A stretch of 64,000 bases of DNA from Pelagibius litoralis. Its GTDB lineage: Bacteria; Pseudomonadota; Alphaproteobacteria; Kiloniellales; Kiloniellaceae. The stretch's first letter is position 1. Every line of letters starts with the position of its first letter. A model generated the notes under the pieces. That model searched no databases. It saw only the letters and a list, made by a program, of their open reading frames with translations, and had not been told where the DNA came from. Position numbers and translations under genes: made by a program. Shown here piece by piece: positions 50,060-60,470 of this stretch. The stretch spans positions 1-64,000 of the forward strand of contig NZ_JAAQPH010000012.1 in assembly GCF_011683915.1 (NCBI RefSeq), written 5' to 3'.

Positions 50060-50275
50060 TTACTCTGCCGCCAGGAACTCGGGCGCCTGGATCTCATGCG
50101 CCGGCTTCTCGGGGCTGTGGACAGCGTCGACAATGTCCTGCGCGCAGGGCAGGCAGGCGCCGCAACGAGGCCCACTGCCCAGGGCCATATAGGCCTCCCG
50201 CGCGCAGCGGACGCCGGACTCCGCCATTTCCCGTATATCGCCGTCGCGATAGCCGTTGCACAGACACACGTACAT
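50060..50275 (-). CDS. bfd: Bacterioferritin-associated ferredoxin Bfd
   Basis: A 71-residue [2Fe-2S] protein with ligand cysteines in YVCLCNGY (C4, C6) and RCGACLPCAQ, the Fer2_BFD pattern. Bfd reduces bacterioferritin to mobilise iron. The usual family is about 64 residues. ATG 50275 was chosen over a start six codons upstream. Its promoter region holds a Fur-box-like sequence shared with the imelysin gene, consistent with expression under iron shortage. Convergent with bfr. Confidence 0.92.
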   Translation of the reverse strand: MYVCLCNGYRDGDIREMAESGVRCAREAYMALGSGPRCGACLPCAQDIVDAVHSPEKPAHEIQAPEFLAAE

Positions 50276-50300
50276 CAGCACCTCCGATACCAAATATGGT

Positions 50301-50319
50301 GAGAATGATAATGATTGTC
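50301..50319. promoter_or_regulatory. Fur-box-like sequence between bfd and imelysin genes
   Basis: GAGAATGATAATGATTGTC matches the 19-bp Fur consensus GATAATGATAATCATTATC at 16 positions. It lies 26 bases before bfd and 107 bases before the imelysin gene. In alphaproteobacteria other iron regulators (Irr, RirA) may bind instead, so the identity of the regulator is not certain. Confidence 0.65.
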
Positions 50320-50425
50320 AATTGCGGTTTGAGCTGTAAGATCGCGATTGAGAGGCATTTGCGTCTTTGGTTTGTACAGAGGGCGGATTGCTGCGGGATT
50401 ATTCCTTAAGAGGGGTTAGAGACTG

Positions 50426-51700
<1,275 letters not shown>

Positions 51701-51771
51701 TCGGAGAATAGCCGGAGAGGACCTGTTCTGTTATTTGACAGCGCGATACGAATCACAGTCTGAAGTTAGCG

Positions 51772-53280
51772 ATGATCACTCGTTTCCGGGCCGTTCTGGC
51801 CCTTACCCTGGCTGTCCTTGGGCCGGCAACTTCGGTTGCCGGCCCAACGCCTGAAGAGGCCGCAAGGATTGCGGCGGTCATCCGCCCGGCCGATGATTTC
51901 ACCGGGGCAGAGCCTTTTGAGGCCCTTTCCGGCGGGGCCGCGACGTCGAAAAAAAAGACCCTCGATGCGAATGCCTTCTCGCAGAGTTCGGGCAATATCA
52001 GTTTCGAGCGCGAGCTTGATTTCAAGCTCGGCAACGCCCTGTTTCGCCGGCTCTGGGTATCGTCGCCGTCGTCTACCACCTCGGCCGACGGGCTGGGCCC
52101 TTTGTTCAACGCACGTTCCTGCCAGCGTTGCCATTTGAAGGATGGCCGTGGACATCCGCCGGCCGCCAACTGGCCGGACGATTCCGCCGTGTCCATGTTC
52201 CTGCGCCTGAGTGTGCCGGCCGGGACCGAAGCCGAGCGTGAGGCCCTGGCCAGTCATCGCCGGAACGTCATTCCGGAGCCGACTTACGGTGGCCAGTTGC
52301 AGGACCTGGCGATCAAGGGCCACGACGCCGAGGGCAAGATGCGCATCCGTTATGAGGAACGGACGGTCACCCTGGCCGATGGCGAGGTGGTCAGCCTGCG
52401 CAAGCCAAGCTACAGCATCACCCACCTGGGTTATGGCCCGCTGCATCCCGACGTCATGATGTCGCCGCGGGTGGCGCCGCCGATGATCGGCCTCGGCCTT
52501 CTGGAAGCGGTGGATGAGCGCGACATCCTTGCCTGGGCCGATCCGGAGGATGCTGATGGTGACGGCATATCGGGGCGTGCCAATCGGGTCTGGGACGCGG
52601 AAATCGACAAAGCCACCTTGGGGCGTTTCGGCTGGAAGGCGGGTGAGCCGAGCCTGCTGCAGCAGTCATCCCATGCCATCAACGGCGACATCGGCATCTC
52701 CGCGCCCCTGGCGCCTGCGCCGGCCGGCGACTGCACGGCGCGCCAGACAGCCTGCCTGGAAGCGCCCCATGGCAACTCGGCACTGCACGATGGCCTGGAA
52801 GCGTCCGCGGAGATGCTGCGCCTGATCACCTTCTACAGCCGCAATCTGGCGGTCCCGGCCCGGCGCGAGCCTGGGAACCCTCAGGTTCTTGAGGGCAAGC
52901 GGGTGTTTTATGAGGCCGGATGCATTGCCTGCCATCGGCCGAAGTATGTGACCCGGCGCGACAGTCGTGGCCCTGAGCAGTCGTTCCAACTGATCTGGCC
53001 TTATAGCGATCTGTTGTTGCACGATATGGGGGAGGGTCTTGCGGATGACAGGCCGGAGGGCCGGGCCTCCGGGCGCGAGTGGCGGACGCCGCCACTCTGG
53101 GGTATCGGTCTGACGGAAACAGTCAACGGCCACAGCCAGTTCCTGCACGACGGCCGTGCGCGCAGTCTTCTGGAGGCAATTCTTTGGCATGGCGGAGAGG
53201 CAGAGGCGGCAAAGAACAGGGTGCAAGCCCTGACGAAAGCGAAAAGGGAAGCCCTTCTGACTTTCTTGAAATCGCTGTAG
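51772..53280 (+). CDS. Di-haem oxidoreductase (thiol oxidoreductase family)
   Basis: A 502-residue exported c-type cytochrome. Signal peptide about 1-23. Two haem-binding sites are seen: C117-QRC-H121 (SCQRCHLKDGRGHPP) and C384-IAC-H388 (GCIACHRPKYVTRR). The DHOR family is often next to imelysins and is proposed to change the redox state of iron at uptake. It sits between two imelysin-like genes, with 71 bases after the first and 23 before the second, so one operon is likely. Confidence 0.9.
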   Translation: MITRFRAVLALTLAVLGPATSVAGPTPEEAARIAAVIRPADDFTGAEPFEALSGGAATSKKKTLDANAFSQSSGNISFERELDFKLGNALFRRLWVSSPSSTTSADGLGPLFNARSCQRCHLKDGRGHPPAANWPDDSAVSMFLRLSVPAGTEAEREALASHRRNVIPEPTYGGQLQDLAIKGHDAEGKMRIRYEERTVTLADGEVVSLRKPSYSITHLGYGPLHPDVMMSPRVAPPMIGLGLLEAVDERDILAWADPEDADGDGISGRANRVWDAEIDKATLGRFGWKAGEPSLLQQSSHAINGDIGISAPLAPAPAGDCTARQTACLEAPHGNSALHDGLEASAEMLRLITFYSRNLAVPARREPGNPQVLEGKRVFYEAGCIACHRPKYVTRRDSRGPEQSFQLIWPYSDLLLHDMGEGLADDRPEGRASGREWRTPPLWGIGLTETVNGHSQFLHDGRARSLLEAILWHGGEAEAAKNRVQALTKAKREALLTFLKSL

Positions 53281-53303
53281 GATGCTTGGGGGGTAGGATT
53301 GTC

Positions 53304-54410
53304 ATGAAGTCGCGCGACCGACGCTTTGGGGTTTTTGTCTGGATCGGCCTGGCGCTGGCGCCAGGGCCGGTGACGGCCGCGCCGACGGTCGCTGAAGTAG
53401 ACGATTTTGCCAGCTTCAATGAGGCGGCGATCGAAGACTACCTTTTGCCACGCTACGAAGCGCTTGCCGCTGCCGGCGAGGGATTGAAAGGGGTTCTGCG
53501 GCGGGACTGTGCCGATGGCCGTCTCGACGACGGGGCAAGCGGGCAAGCCTACCATGTCATGATGGATGCCTGGATGGCCGTGCAGCATCTGCGCTTCGGG
53601 CCGAGCGAGCTGTTCCTGCGTGCCGAGCGCATGCAGTTCTGGCCGGACAAGCGCGGTAGCATCGGCCGGCGCCTCTCGCAGCTGTTGATGGCCGCCGATC
53701 AGAGCGATCTGGAGCCGCGGCGCTTTGCCCAGGGATCTGTCGCCATCCAGGGGCTTCCGGCTTTGGAACGTTTGCTGTTCGACATGCCGGGGGATAATGA
53801 GAATGCCTTTGCCTGCGATCTGGCGGTCAGGATCGGGGCCAATCTTCGGGACATCTCCACGGCCTTGCTGGCCGATTGGCGCGATGGCCCTTCCGCCTAT
53901 GCGGCGGTGATGCGTGATGCCAGCAAGGGCAATGCCGAATACCTGGATGCCAAGGAGGCTTCACTGCAACTGGCCAAGTCCCTGCACTCGGCCCTGCTGC
54001 TCATAGTGGACTTCAAGCTCCAGCGTGTTTTGGGCGATTTTGAAGAGGCGGTAAAGCCGAAGCGTGCCGAATCCTGGCGCAGTGGGCGCTCGTTGCGGAA
54101 CATCAGGATCAATCTGGCGGCCGCGCGAACGCTCTATCAGGACGTGGGGCAGGGCGGTTTCGCCGCCCTTCTGCGCCGCCAGCCGGGTGGACCGACGCTG
54201 CATGTAGAGATTGCGGCAGCTTTTCGCCATGTCGAGAAAAGACTCGCCTCCCTACCGCCGTCCTGGATCGAGGTCCTGGCCGAACCGCGTGGCTGGCAAC
54301 GTGTTTCGATGATTCACCAGGACCTTCGCGATCTTCTGGCTCTGATAAGCGGGCCTTTCTCTCAGACTCTTGATCTTCCCCTGGGGTTCAACAGTTTTGA
54401 CGGGGATTGA
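53304..54410 (+). CDS. Second imelysin-like exported protein
   Basis: A 368-residue exported protein with a signal peptide of about 1-25 (WIGLALAPGPVTAAPT). It is a shorter, divergent imelysin: QAYHVMMDAWMAVQHLRFGPSELFLRAERMQFWPDKRGSIG and AQGSVAIQGLPALERLLFD (the GxHxxE equivalent is here QGLPALE, with the histidine missing). Such a protein follows the di-haem oxidoreductase in many proteobacterial clusters. It may bind iron differently. ATG 53304 begins 23 bases after the preceding stop. Overlaps the following gene by 14 bases. Confidence 0.85.
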   Translation: MKSRDRRFGVFVWIGLALAPGPVTAAPTVAEVDDFASFNEAAIEDYLLPRYEALAAAGEGLKGVLRRDCADGRLDDGASGQAYHVMMDAWMAVQHLRFGPSELFLRAERMQFWPDKRGSIGRRLSQLLMAADQSDLEPRRFAQGSVAIQGLPALERLLFDMPGDNENAFACDLAVRIGANLRDISTALLADWRDGPSAYAAVMRDASKGNAEYLDAKEASLQLAKSLHSALLLIVDFKLQRVLGDFEEAVKPKRAESWRSGRSLRNIRINLAAARTLYQDVGQGGFAALLRRQPGGPTLHVEIAAAFRHVEKRLASLPPSWIEVLAEPRGWQRVSMIHQDLRDLLALISGPFSQTLDLPLGFNSFDGD

Positions 54411-55515
54411 TCGCCGAGGCCTGCTGCTTGCCGCGTTCGGGCTGCCGCTGGTTTTACCGGGCGGGCGTTCTGCGGCTTCGGCGCGTGCGACAGAGCGGTT
54501 GATTGTAAGCGCCTGTGCGCAGGCCGGTGGCCGCTTTGCCGCCCGTATCCTTGCCGCCGACGGTGGGAACCGGCGTGCCGTTGTGCTGCCGGGGCGTGGT
54601 CACGGTGCAGCCTGGCGCGCCGTTGCCCGGGAAGTGGTCGTTCTGGCCCGCCGTCCCGGTCGCTTCGCCCTGGTCATCGATGCTGCCGAAGGCGTTGTGA
54701 AGCAGCAGTTCGAGGCGCCGTCCACGCGCCACTTCTATGGCCACGGCGTTTTCAGCCGGGATGGCCGCTGGCTTTTCACGACGGAGAACGATTTTGAGGC
54801 CGGCCGGGGCGTGATCGGCGTCTACGACGCGGCGGCCGGTTACCGGCGCGAAGCGGAGATACCGTCCTACGGACAGGGGCCTCATGAATTGGCTTTGTTG
54901 TCGGACGGGCGGCGGCTGGTGGTGGCCAACGGCGGCATCCGGACCCATCCGGACAGCGGCCGCCGCAAGCTCAACATCGACACCATGTCGCCAAACCTCG
55001 CTTACATAGACAGCGGCAGCTCTGCGCTGGTCCGAAGCTTTGATCTGCCTGCCGAACTGCATCGGTTGTCGATCCGTCATCTGGCCGTTTCAAAAGACGA
55101 TCAGGTCTGTCTGGCGTTACAGAACGAAGGGCCGCGCAACCGCCTGGTTCCGCTGGTCGGTTTTCAGCGGGGCGACGAGGAAATCGCCCTGGCTGAGACG
55201 CCGCCCGCAATCCTGAAGGATATGCGCCATTACTGCGGCAGCGCCGCGCTGGATGAGAGCGGTGCGTTCCTCGCCGTGTCGGCGCCGCGCGGCGGGTTGG
55301 TGACTTTCTGGGCGTTGGCCGACCAACGCTACCTTGCCAGCTTTGCGGTTGCCGACGGCTGCGGTGTGGCCGCGGCGGGGGGCGACGGGCGCTTTCTCAT
55401 CTCCTCAGGGCAGGGCCGGCTTCTGGTCTACGACGTTGTAAACCGGGCGCCGACCATGCTGCGCGGCAATGCGGCCGGCAAGCTGGCCTGGGACAACCAC
55501 CTGCTGGCGCTCTAG
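54397..55515 (+). CDS. DUF1513 exported protein
   Basis: A 372-residue protein with a twin-arginine-type signal, IDRRGLLLAAFGLPLVLPGG. The body is a predicted beta-propeller: HFYGHGVFSRDGRWLFTTENDFEAGRGVIGVYD, GQGPHELALLSDGRRLVVANGGIRTHPDSGRRKLN and LRHLAVSKDD-type repeats, matching DUF1513. The family is nearly always next to imelysin/di-haem oxidoreductase genes; the role in iron uptake is inferred. The start is uncertain: TTG 54397 is proposed (an in-frame TTG at 54370 is the alternative); neither has a strong ribosome site. Confidence 0.8.
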   Translation: MTGIDRRGLLLAAFGLPLVLPGGRSAASARATERLIVSACAQAGGRFAARILAADGGNRRAVVLPGRGHGAAWRAVAREVVVLARRPGRFALVIDAAEGVVKQQFEAPSTRHFYGHGVFSRDGRWLFTTENDFEAGRGVIGVYDAAAGYRREAEIPSYGQGPHELALLSDGRRLVVANGGIRTHPDSGRRKLNIDTMSPNLAYIDSGSSALVRSFDLPAELHRLSIRHLAVSKDDQVCLALQNEGPRNRLVPLVGFQRGDEEIALAETPPAILKDMRHYCGSAALDESGAFLAVSAPRGGLVTFWALADQRYLASFAVADGCGVAAAGGDGRFLISSGQGRLLVYDVVNRAPTMLRGNAAGKLAWDNHLLAL

Positions 55516-55581
55516 AGACACTCCAGTACTGTCTGCTATCACGCTGGGCGAGCCAGCCTGCTGCGTGCTATAGCTCGGTTC

Positions 55582-56253
55582 ATGATTCTGACGATCGAAA
55601 ACCTGCTTTCCGGTGATGATCTGGCGCGCCTCAGGGGCCTGCTTGATGAGGTCGACTATGTCGATGGGCGAAAGACGGCCGGCTGGCACGCCAAGCTGGT
55701 CAAAGCCAACGAGCAGTCGGACGGGCGCAACCCCAAGACGGCAGCGGCGCGCGACCTCGTGACCTCGATTCTGCGTGCCAACGTGACCTTCAACCTTACC
55801 GTCATGCCGCAGGCAATCCGCCCGGTCCTGTTCAGCCGGTATCGCGAGGGTATGTCCTACGGCGCCCACATCGACGATGCGATCATGGGCCGGGAGGTTC
55901 TGGCGCGCAGCGACGTGTCGATGACCATTTTTTTGAATGCCCCGGAAGATTATGATGGCGGCGAATTGATCATGGAGTTGGGTGGCGGCGAGTTGCGCTA
56001 CAAACTGCCGGCCGGCGCTGCCGTCTTCTATCCCTCCAACACCCTGCACCGGGTGGCCGAGGTGACCCGCGGTCAGCGCGAGGTTGCCGTGACCTGGGCA
56101 CAGAGCATCGTGCGCTCTGCCGAGCATCGCGAGATCCTCTACGATATCGACAAGGTGCGCAGATCGTTGTTTCGCGAAAAGGGCAAGGACCGCGACTTTG
56201 ATCTCTTAAGTAAAACCCATGCCAACCTGATGCGGCTCTGGTCCGATGTATAA
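55582..56253 (+). CDS. PKHD-type Fe(II)/2-oxoglutarate hydroxylase (PiuC-like)
   Basis: A 223-residue dioxygenase. The iron ligands are H96-x-D98 (SYGAHIDDAIMG) and H156 (NTLHRVAEV), and R166 (RGQREVAV) binds 2-oxoglutarate. These and the start MILTIENLLS fit the PKHD/PiuC family, often found near siderophore receptor or iron genes. Here it follows the imelysin cluster by 66 bases on the same strand. The hydroxylated substrate is unknown. Confidence 0.92.
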   Translation: MILTIENLLSGDDLARLRGLLDEVDYVDGRKTAGWHAKLVKANEQSDGRNPKTAAARDLVTSILRANVTFNLTVMPQAIRPVLFSRYREGMSYGAHIDDAIMGREVLARSDVSMTIFLNAPEDYDGGELIMELGGGELRYKLPAGAAVFYPSNTLHRVAEVTRGQREVAVTWAQSIVRSAEHREILYDIDKVRRSLFREKGKDRDFDLLSKTHANLMRLWSDV

Positions 56254-56277
56254 CCGGCGTTAGCGCAACGCCTGCGC

Positions 56278-57033
56278 TCAGGTGTCGTTGGCTTCCCAGA
56301 GATTGATGCAGAGACCGGAGAAGAGCACGGGGCTGCTGGGCGCGGCGGCAGCAGAGCCGATTGCTTCCAAAGTAACGATCAGGGATTCCGATGACTTCAC
56401 GGCATCCCAGCCGCCCTTGTCGAGCGGCTGTCCGGTTTGCTCGTCGCCGGCCAGTTGCAGCAGGGGCCGGATCGTGCCGTTGCCGCGTTCGACCGTCCAG
56501 ACCTGGAAGACCTTGGCCTCTTCGCCGTCCAGGGGCCGCAACGGCTTCACCGCAAGTCGCCAGGGGCCCGTGTAGGCCGTGACCACCAGGGCCGGCTGCT
56601 CTGATCCGTCTTCCAGCACCGCCACGTAGCTGGGCAGGACTTGTTGGGGTGCTGTCTCGGCGATCTGGACGGGCTGCTGGCCGGACTGATAACCGATGAA
56701 GCCGGCGTAGCCACCCAGCAACACCACCAGAACGGCGGCGACGGCGCCGAAGGGACGCCAGAAAGCAAGGTTTTCCCAAAAACTTGATTGCCCGGTTTCG
56801 CTTAGTGGATTGATGCGCTTTTCAAGTGCACGAAAGACGCGGGCCCGCGGCGTCCTGGCCGGCGTCTGCTCGGCCAGCGGCGTTAGTCTGTCTTCCCAGG
56901 CCTCGACCCGCCGGCGCAGATCCGGCCGGGTCCGCATCAGGGCTTCAAGCCGCCGTCTTGCCGGGCCCTGCAAGGCGCCGACCGCATAGTCGCCGGCCAG
57001 CGCTTCCTGGACCTGGGGGTCGTCGTACCTCAT
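56278..57033 (-). CDS. Anti-sigma factor (RskA/ChrR-like)
   Basis: A 251-residue membrane protein. The N-terminal cytoplasmic part (about 1-90) is a short anti-sigma segment: DYAVGALQGPARRRLEALMRTRPDLRRRVEAWEDRLTPLAE. One span follows (about 92-115, FGAVAAVLVVLLGGYAGFIGY). The outer part is an RskA-type domain (PSYVAVLEDGSEQPALVVTAYTGPWRLAVKPLRPLDGEEAKVFQVW). No zinc HxxxCxxC is seen. The gene overlaps the preceding sigma gene by four bases (ATGA), so the two are cotranslated and the pair forms one regulatory unit. The signal is unknown. Confidence 0.9.
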   Translation of the reverse strand: MRYDDPQVQEALAGDYAVGALQGPARRRLEALMRTRPDLRRRVEAWEDRLTPLAEQTPARTPRARVFRALEKRINPLSETGQSSFWENLAFWRPFGAVAAVLVVLLGGYAGFIGYQSGQQPVQIAETAPQQVLPSYVAVLEDGSEQPALVVTAYTGPWRLAVKPLRPLDGEEAKVFQVWTVERGNGTIRPLLQLAGDEQTGQPLDKGGWDAVKSSESLIVTLEAIGSAAAAPSSPVLFSGLCINLWEANDT

Positions 57034-57596
57034 TGGTCCAAACACTCCCTGACTTTGATCAGGCCCCTGCGGATCCAGGTCTTGACGGTTCCCACCGGGC
57101 GATCGATCCGTGCTGCCACCTCGCTCGGGGTATAGCCCTGGTGATAGGACAGCAGGATGCAATCACGCTGCTCATCTGTCAGGCCGGAAAGGCAGCGCAT
57201 CACGCGTTGCATCTCCTGACTTGTTTCGGCCTGTGCCGCTGGGTTGTCGCCACTCATTCGCCCATCCTTATCAGGATTCCATTCCTCTTCGGCGGCGCGA
57301 TAGTCAGCCTTTCTCAGCAGATCCAGCGATTGGTTGCGGACAACGTTGATCATCCAGGTCATTGGCCGCCCCCGGCCCGGATTGTAGCTGTCGGCATAGC
57401 GCCAGATCTTCACGTAGGCTTCCTGTAGGGCCTCCTCCGCCCAGGCCTCACGTTTTAATATACGAAAGGCAATGCCAAAGAGTTTCGCAGAAGTGGCGTC
57501 GTAGAGCTCCGTAAAGGCAGATTGATCCCCCAAGCTGCAGCGCGACAGCAGGAGACCGAGCCGTTCGGAAGAATCGTGGGTCGCCATGGGCTTCAT
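57030..57596 (-). CDS. ECF sigma factor
   Basis: A 188-residue extracytoplasmic-function sigma factor of the SigK/RpoE-like group: region 2 about 22-92 (FTELYDATSAKLFGIAFRILKREAWAEEALQEAYVKIWRYADSYNPGRGRPMTWMINVVRNQSLDLLRK), region 4 about 128-182 (CLSGLTDEQRDCILLSYHQGYTPSEVAARIDRPVGTVKTWIRRGLIKVRE). It is held by the RskA-type anti-sigma protein encoded by the overlapping gene. The two possible start codons (57596 and 57587) differ by three residues. Confidence 0.93.
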   Translation of the reverse strand: MKPMATHDSSERLGLLLSRCSLGDQSAFTELYDATSAKLFGIAFRILKREAWAEEALQEAYVKIWRYADSYNPGRGRPMTWMINVVRNQSLDLLRKADYRAAEEEWNPDKDGRMSGDNPAAQAETSQEMQRVMRCLSGLTDEQRDCILLSYHQGYTPSEVAARIDRPVGTVKTWIRRGLIKVRECLDQ

Positions 57597-58241
57597 GAAT
57601 CCACCTTAAAAACCGGTTCAATCTGGCTCATGGCTGTGCCGTGGGCATCCAGTTCAGCAACGGTCTGGCCGATAGTCCGACCTGATCGACAAATAGCGCC
57701 CAAAGATGCAGGACTCCCGCATCCCTGGCAATTCGCTATGCCGGGTCTGGATGCACAGAATTTTAGAGCTGGCAGAGTGAACCTGTGACGCGGCGACGTC
57801 ATTGCGGAACCATACTCACCACAACCGTGCTGATTCAATGTCAATCCTGCAAAGCTGTGTTGCGGCGCACAAGACCCTGTGAGTTGCGGTCTGGTTGATG
57901 ATGATGGTCTGGTCGACGATGGCGATCTGTGAGGCGGCGCTGCAGCAGCCTTCGCAGTCGCCCTAAATAGCCGGTCCAAACATGAAGAGTTGATAGCTCG
58001 TAGAACGAATAAACGATTTTTGATGTCGTCCTCTGATGGAGGCTCTTCAAGGTCTGGGAGGCAATCTTTTTTGTCGCGGGCCCAAAAGGGGCACTTTTTG
58101 TGCAGACTGCTGTCAACTATGCTGTTCCGCTTAGTCATTTGGGACTATAGTTTCTTGCCGTGACCATGATGGTTCCACTGGATCGGGAAAAACAGGCAGT
58201 CAGATCTTCTTTTCGGGGAGGGTCGTTCAGCCGATCATAAA
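57597..58241. other. Intergenic region without a supported gene
   Basis: No gene is convincing. The longest frame on the minus strand (57593-58138) has an uneven composition with serine/proline runs and no homology that I recognise, and would overlap the sigma gene start. No clear promoter for either flanking gene was identified. Confidence 0.45.
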
Positions 58242-59864
58242 ATGCCGGGGATGTCCTCACCTACCGAACGGGATCAACCGCCTTCACGGTTGAGCAAAAC
58301 GCGTCGCCTTGCTGCTGACCGTCGCCGCGACCTTTTATTCCCGGTGCTCATGCTGGTGATCCTGACGTTGGTCGCTGTTGGCATTCTGCTGTATTGGAGC
58401 GCCGATGCGCTGAACCGTCGTCAGGCAGTGGCACAGGAATCCCTTGTCTCCTCAACGCTTGAGACCAACCTGGACGCTTTGCGCTCCCTGGTGATCGATT
58501 ATGCCTGGTGGGACGAAGCCGTCACGACCTTCGACGTGGGGCTGGACGAACGCTGGGCCAAGGAGGAATTGGGCGACTACCTGCTGGAGGCTTTCGGCGT
58601 CAATTGTATCTGGGTGCTTGGTCCCGGCAACGAAACCAAGATAGCCTTTATCAACGGAAAGCCCTCGACCATCGGGCTCTTTGAGCGGATGCCGCCGAGT
58701 GTTTCGCTTCTGCTGGATGCGGCGCGTCAGGGAAGAAGCATCGATCAGGTTCCCGCTGCCGGCTTTGTCGCTATCGATGGACAACTGGAGATCGTTGCCG
58801 CCAGCATCGTATCGCCGTTTGAGACGATTGCGGGCCCACCGGACCCGGATTCTGCCTCGGTGATCGTTTTCGGTCGGCCGCTCGGCGAGGCATTCTTTGC
58901 GGCGCAAAGCCTGAACAGCTTTCTGGGAACGCCGGAGTTTTCGACGGCGGCTCCGCCGGATGGTTTCCTGGGACATGTTATCGCCGGATTTGACGGCGTT
59001 GCGCTGGGCAACATTGTGTGGCGCGACCTGCGTTCCGGCGATGATGTGATCTGGCGCGCGGCACCGCTTCTGCTTGCTGCCCTGTTGATCCTTTGTCTGT
59101 TGTTGGTTCTGACGGTCCGCCGGGTCGAGGCGGTCGTGTTGCGCGAGGGACGGCTGACGGTATCCCTCGATCACGAGCGGCAACGACGCCAGGACAAGTC
59201 CCGTTTCGTATCGATGGTATCTCATGAACTGCGAACGCCGCTGCAGGCTATCGGATCGGCCGCCGACATGTTGGACCGCTACGGCGATCAAATGAGCCTG
59301 GCGGAGCGCCAGGAAGAGACCCAGACCATTCGTCGCGGGGTCGCGGCCCTGGCGAGACTGGTCGATGACGTCCTCCTGGTCGGTCGTGTCGATGCGCCAA
59401 GGCCGGCCGGCGATGGGGAGGTTGTTGACCTGGCGGAGCTTTGTTCGGCGGTATGGCGCGAGGTGTCTCTGGCCTTGAAGGCCACACAGACCCTGCGTCT
59501 GAACGATCGTATCGGCCACCCGGTGGTGGGCGCTTCCCAAGTGATGCTCAATGCGGTTCTTTCCAATCTGCTCCAGAACGCCGCCAAATATGCCGCGGAG
59601 GCTTCGGAGATCGAGGTTGAGTTGGCGGAAGAACCGGATTGCTACAGGCTTGCGGTCCGCGACTTCGGCCCGGGAATTCCGGCCGACTTGCACGAAGCGG
59701 TTTTTGAGCCCTATTGGCGGGCGGAATCGACGGCGGCACTGGAAGGGGCGGGGCTGGGGCTTCCGGTTGCCCGTGCCGCTGCCCGCTCCCTGGGCGGAAA
59801 CATCACTATCGAATCCGATGATCTCGACCGGGGCACCCGCTTCGTGTTGCGTTGGCCCCGGTGA
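58242..59864 (+). CDS. Sensor histidine kinase with CHASE4 domain
   Basis: A 540-residue membrane kinase. Two spans (about 31-52 and 270-292) bracket an extracytoplasmic CHASE4 domain with the typical VIDYAWWDEAVTTF (about 88-101). The cytoplasmic part has the H box around H328 (FVSMVSHELRTPLQAI), N box NAVLSNLLQNAAKYA, and G boxes DFGPGIPADL and EGAGLGLPVARAAARSLGG. No receiver is fused and no response-regulator gene is adjacent. The ligand is unknown. ATG 58242 or 58251 could be the start. Confidence 0.9.
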   Translation: MPGMSSPTERDQPPSRLSKTRRLAADRRRDLLFPVLMLVILTLVAVGILLYWSADALNRRQAVAQESLVSSTLETNLDALRSLVIDYAWWDEAVTTFDVGLDERWAKEELGDYLLEAFGVNCIWVLGPGNETKIAFINGKPSTIGLFERMPPSVSLLLDAARQGRSIDQVPAAGFVAIDGQLEIVAASIVSPFETIAGPPDPDSASVIVFGRPLGEAFFAAQSLNSFLGTPEFSTAAPPDGFLGHVIAGFDGVALGNIVWRDLRSGDDVIWRAAPLLLAALLILCLLLVLTVRRVEAVVLREGRLTVSLDHERQRRQDKSRFVSMVSHELRTPLQAIGSAADMLDRYGDQMSLAERQEETQTIRRGVAALARLVDDVLLVGRVDAPRPAGDGEVVDLAELCSAVWREVSLALKATQTLRLNDRIGHPVVGASQVMLNAVLSNLLQNAAKYAAEASEIEVELAEEPDCYRLAVRDFGPGIPADLHEAVFEPYWRAESTAALEGAGLGLPVARAAARSLGGNITIESDDLDRGTRFVLRWPR

Positions 59865-60402
59865 TGGCTGCCTATCGCCGTCACCTGACAGGGTGATTGC
59901 CGACCGGGCTCACTTTAGGGCAGCAAAGGAATCAATGCTTGGGGAGGGTGGCTTGCTGAGCCCGTTCTTTTCAGGTCGTCGGCCCACGCCGGCTCCGATC
60001 GGCCGGCTCGCTGCAAAGTTGAGGCTGGCAGATGCTCCGCCCAGACCAATGCCTGCCAGATTATCCACAGCCTTGAGGCGCCGGCCGATTGCGGAGGCGC
60101 AGGCGGCGCATAGTCAAGGTGGCATATACTCGGAGTTTGGCTCACCGAAAGCCGGATGTCGGGGTGGTCTCGTCATCGGGGAAAATACATAAAAATCAGA
60201 TAGATAAAATGCGTCTGCCGAATTGCATGGGCATATACAACCGACGCTCTCCTTAAGGTTGTTATAGTGAATCATTTTGACGTAGAAGTATAAATCAGAC
60301 TCGTTACTTAATAGAATCAGATGGATGGCCAATTGTTGACGTTTGTTAATATATCCATATGGCTAGAGATAAATTTTTACCATTTTTGCGAGAGATTTTC
60401 CT
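59865..60402. other. Intergenic region, no gene recognised, AT-rich in the right half
   Basis: Nothing coding is supported. From about 60180 onward the sequence becomes AT-rich (many A/T runs), suggesting a regulatory upstream region for the XRE gene at 60471. No RNA gene was recognised. Confidence 0.5.
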
Positions 60403-60432
60403 TTGTCCTTTCCCTGTAGTATCGAATATAAT
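60403..60432 (+). promoter_or_regulatory. Candidate promoter for the XRE gene
   Basis: TTGTCC (60403-60408) and a perfect TATAAT (60427-60432) are 18 bases apart. The promoter lies 38 bases before the XRE gene start and is preceded by AT-rich DNA. Confidence 0.55.
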
Positions 60433-60470
60433 CACTACGGGGTCATGGAATCATTGCATAGTAAGGTGAA

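Noticed and set aside
57593-58138. 181-residue minus-strand frame upstream of the sigma gene
   Set aside because: No recognisable domain, uneven composition, overlaps the sigma start and lacks a ribosome site.
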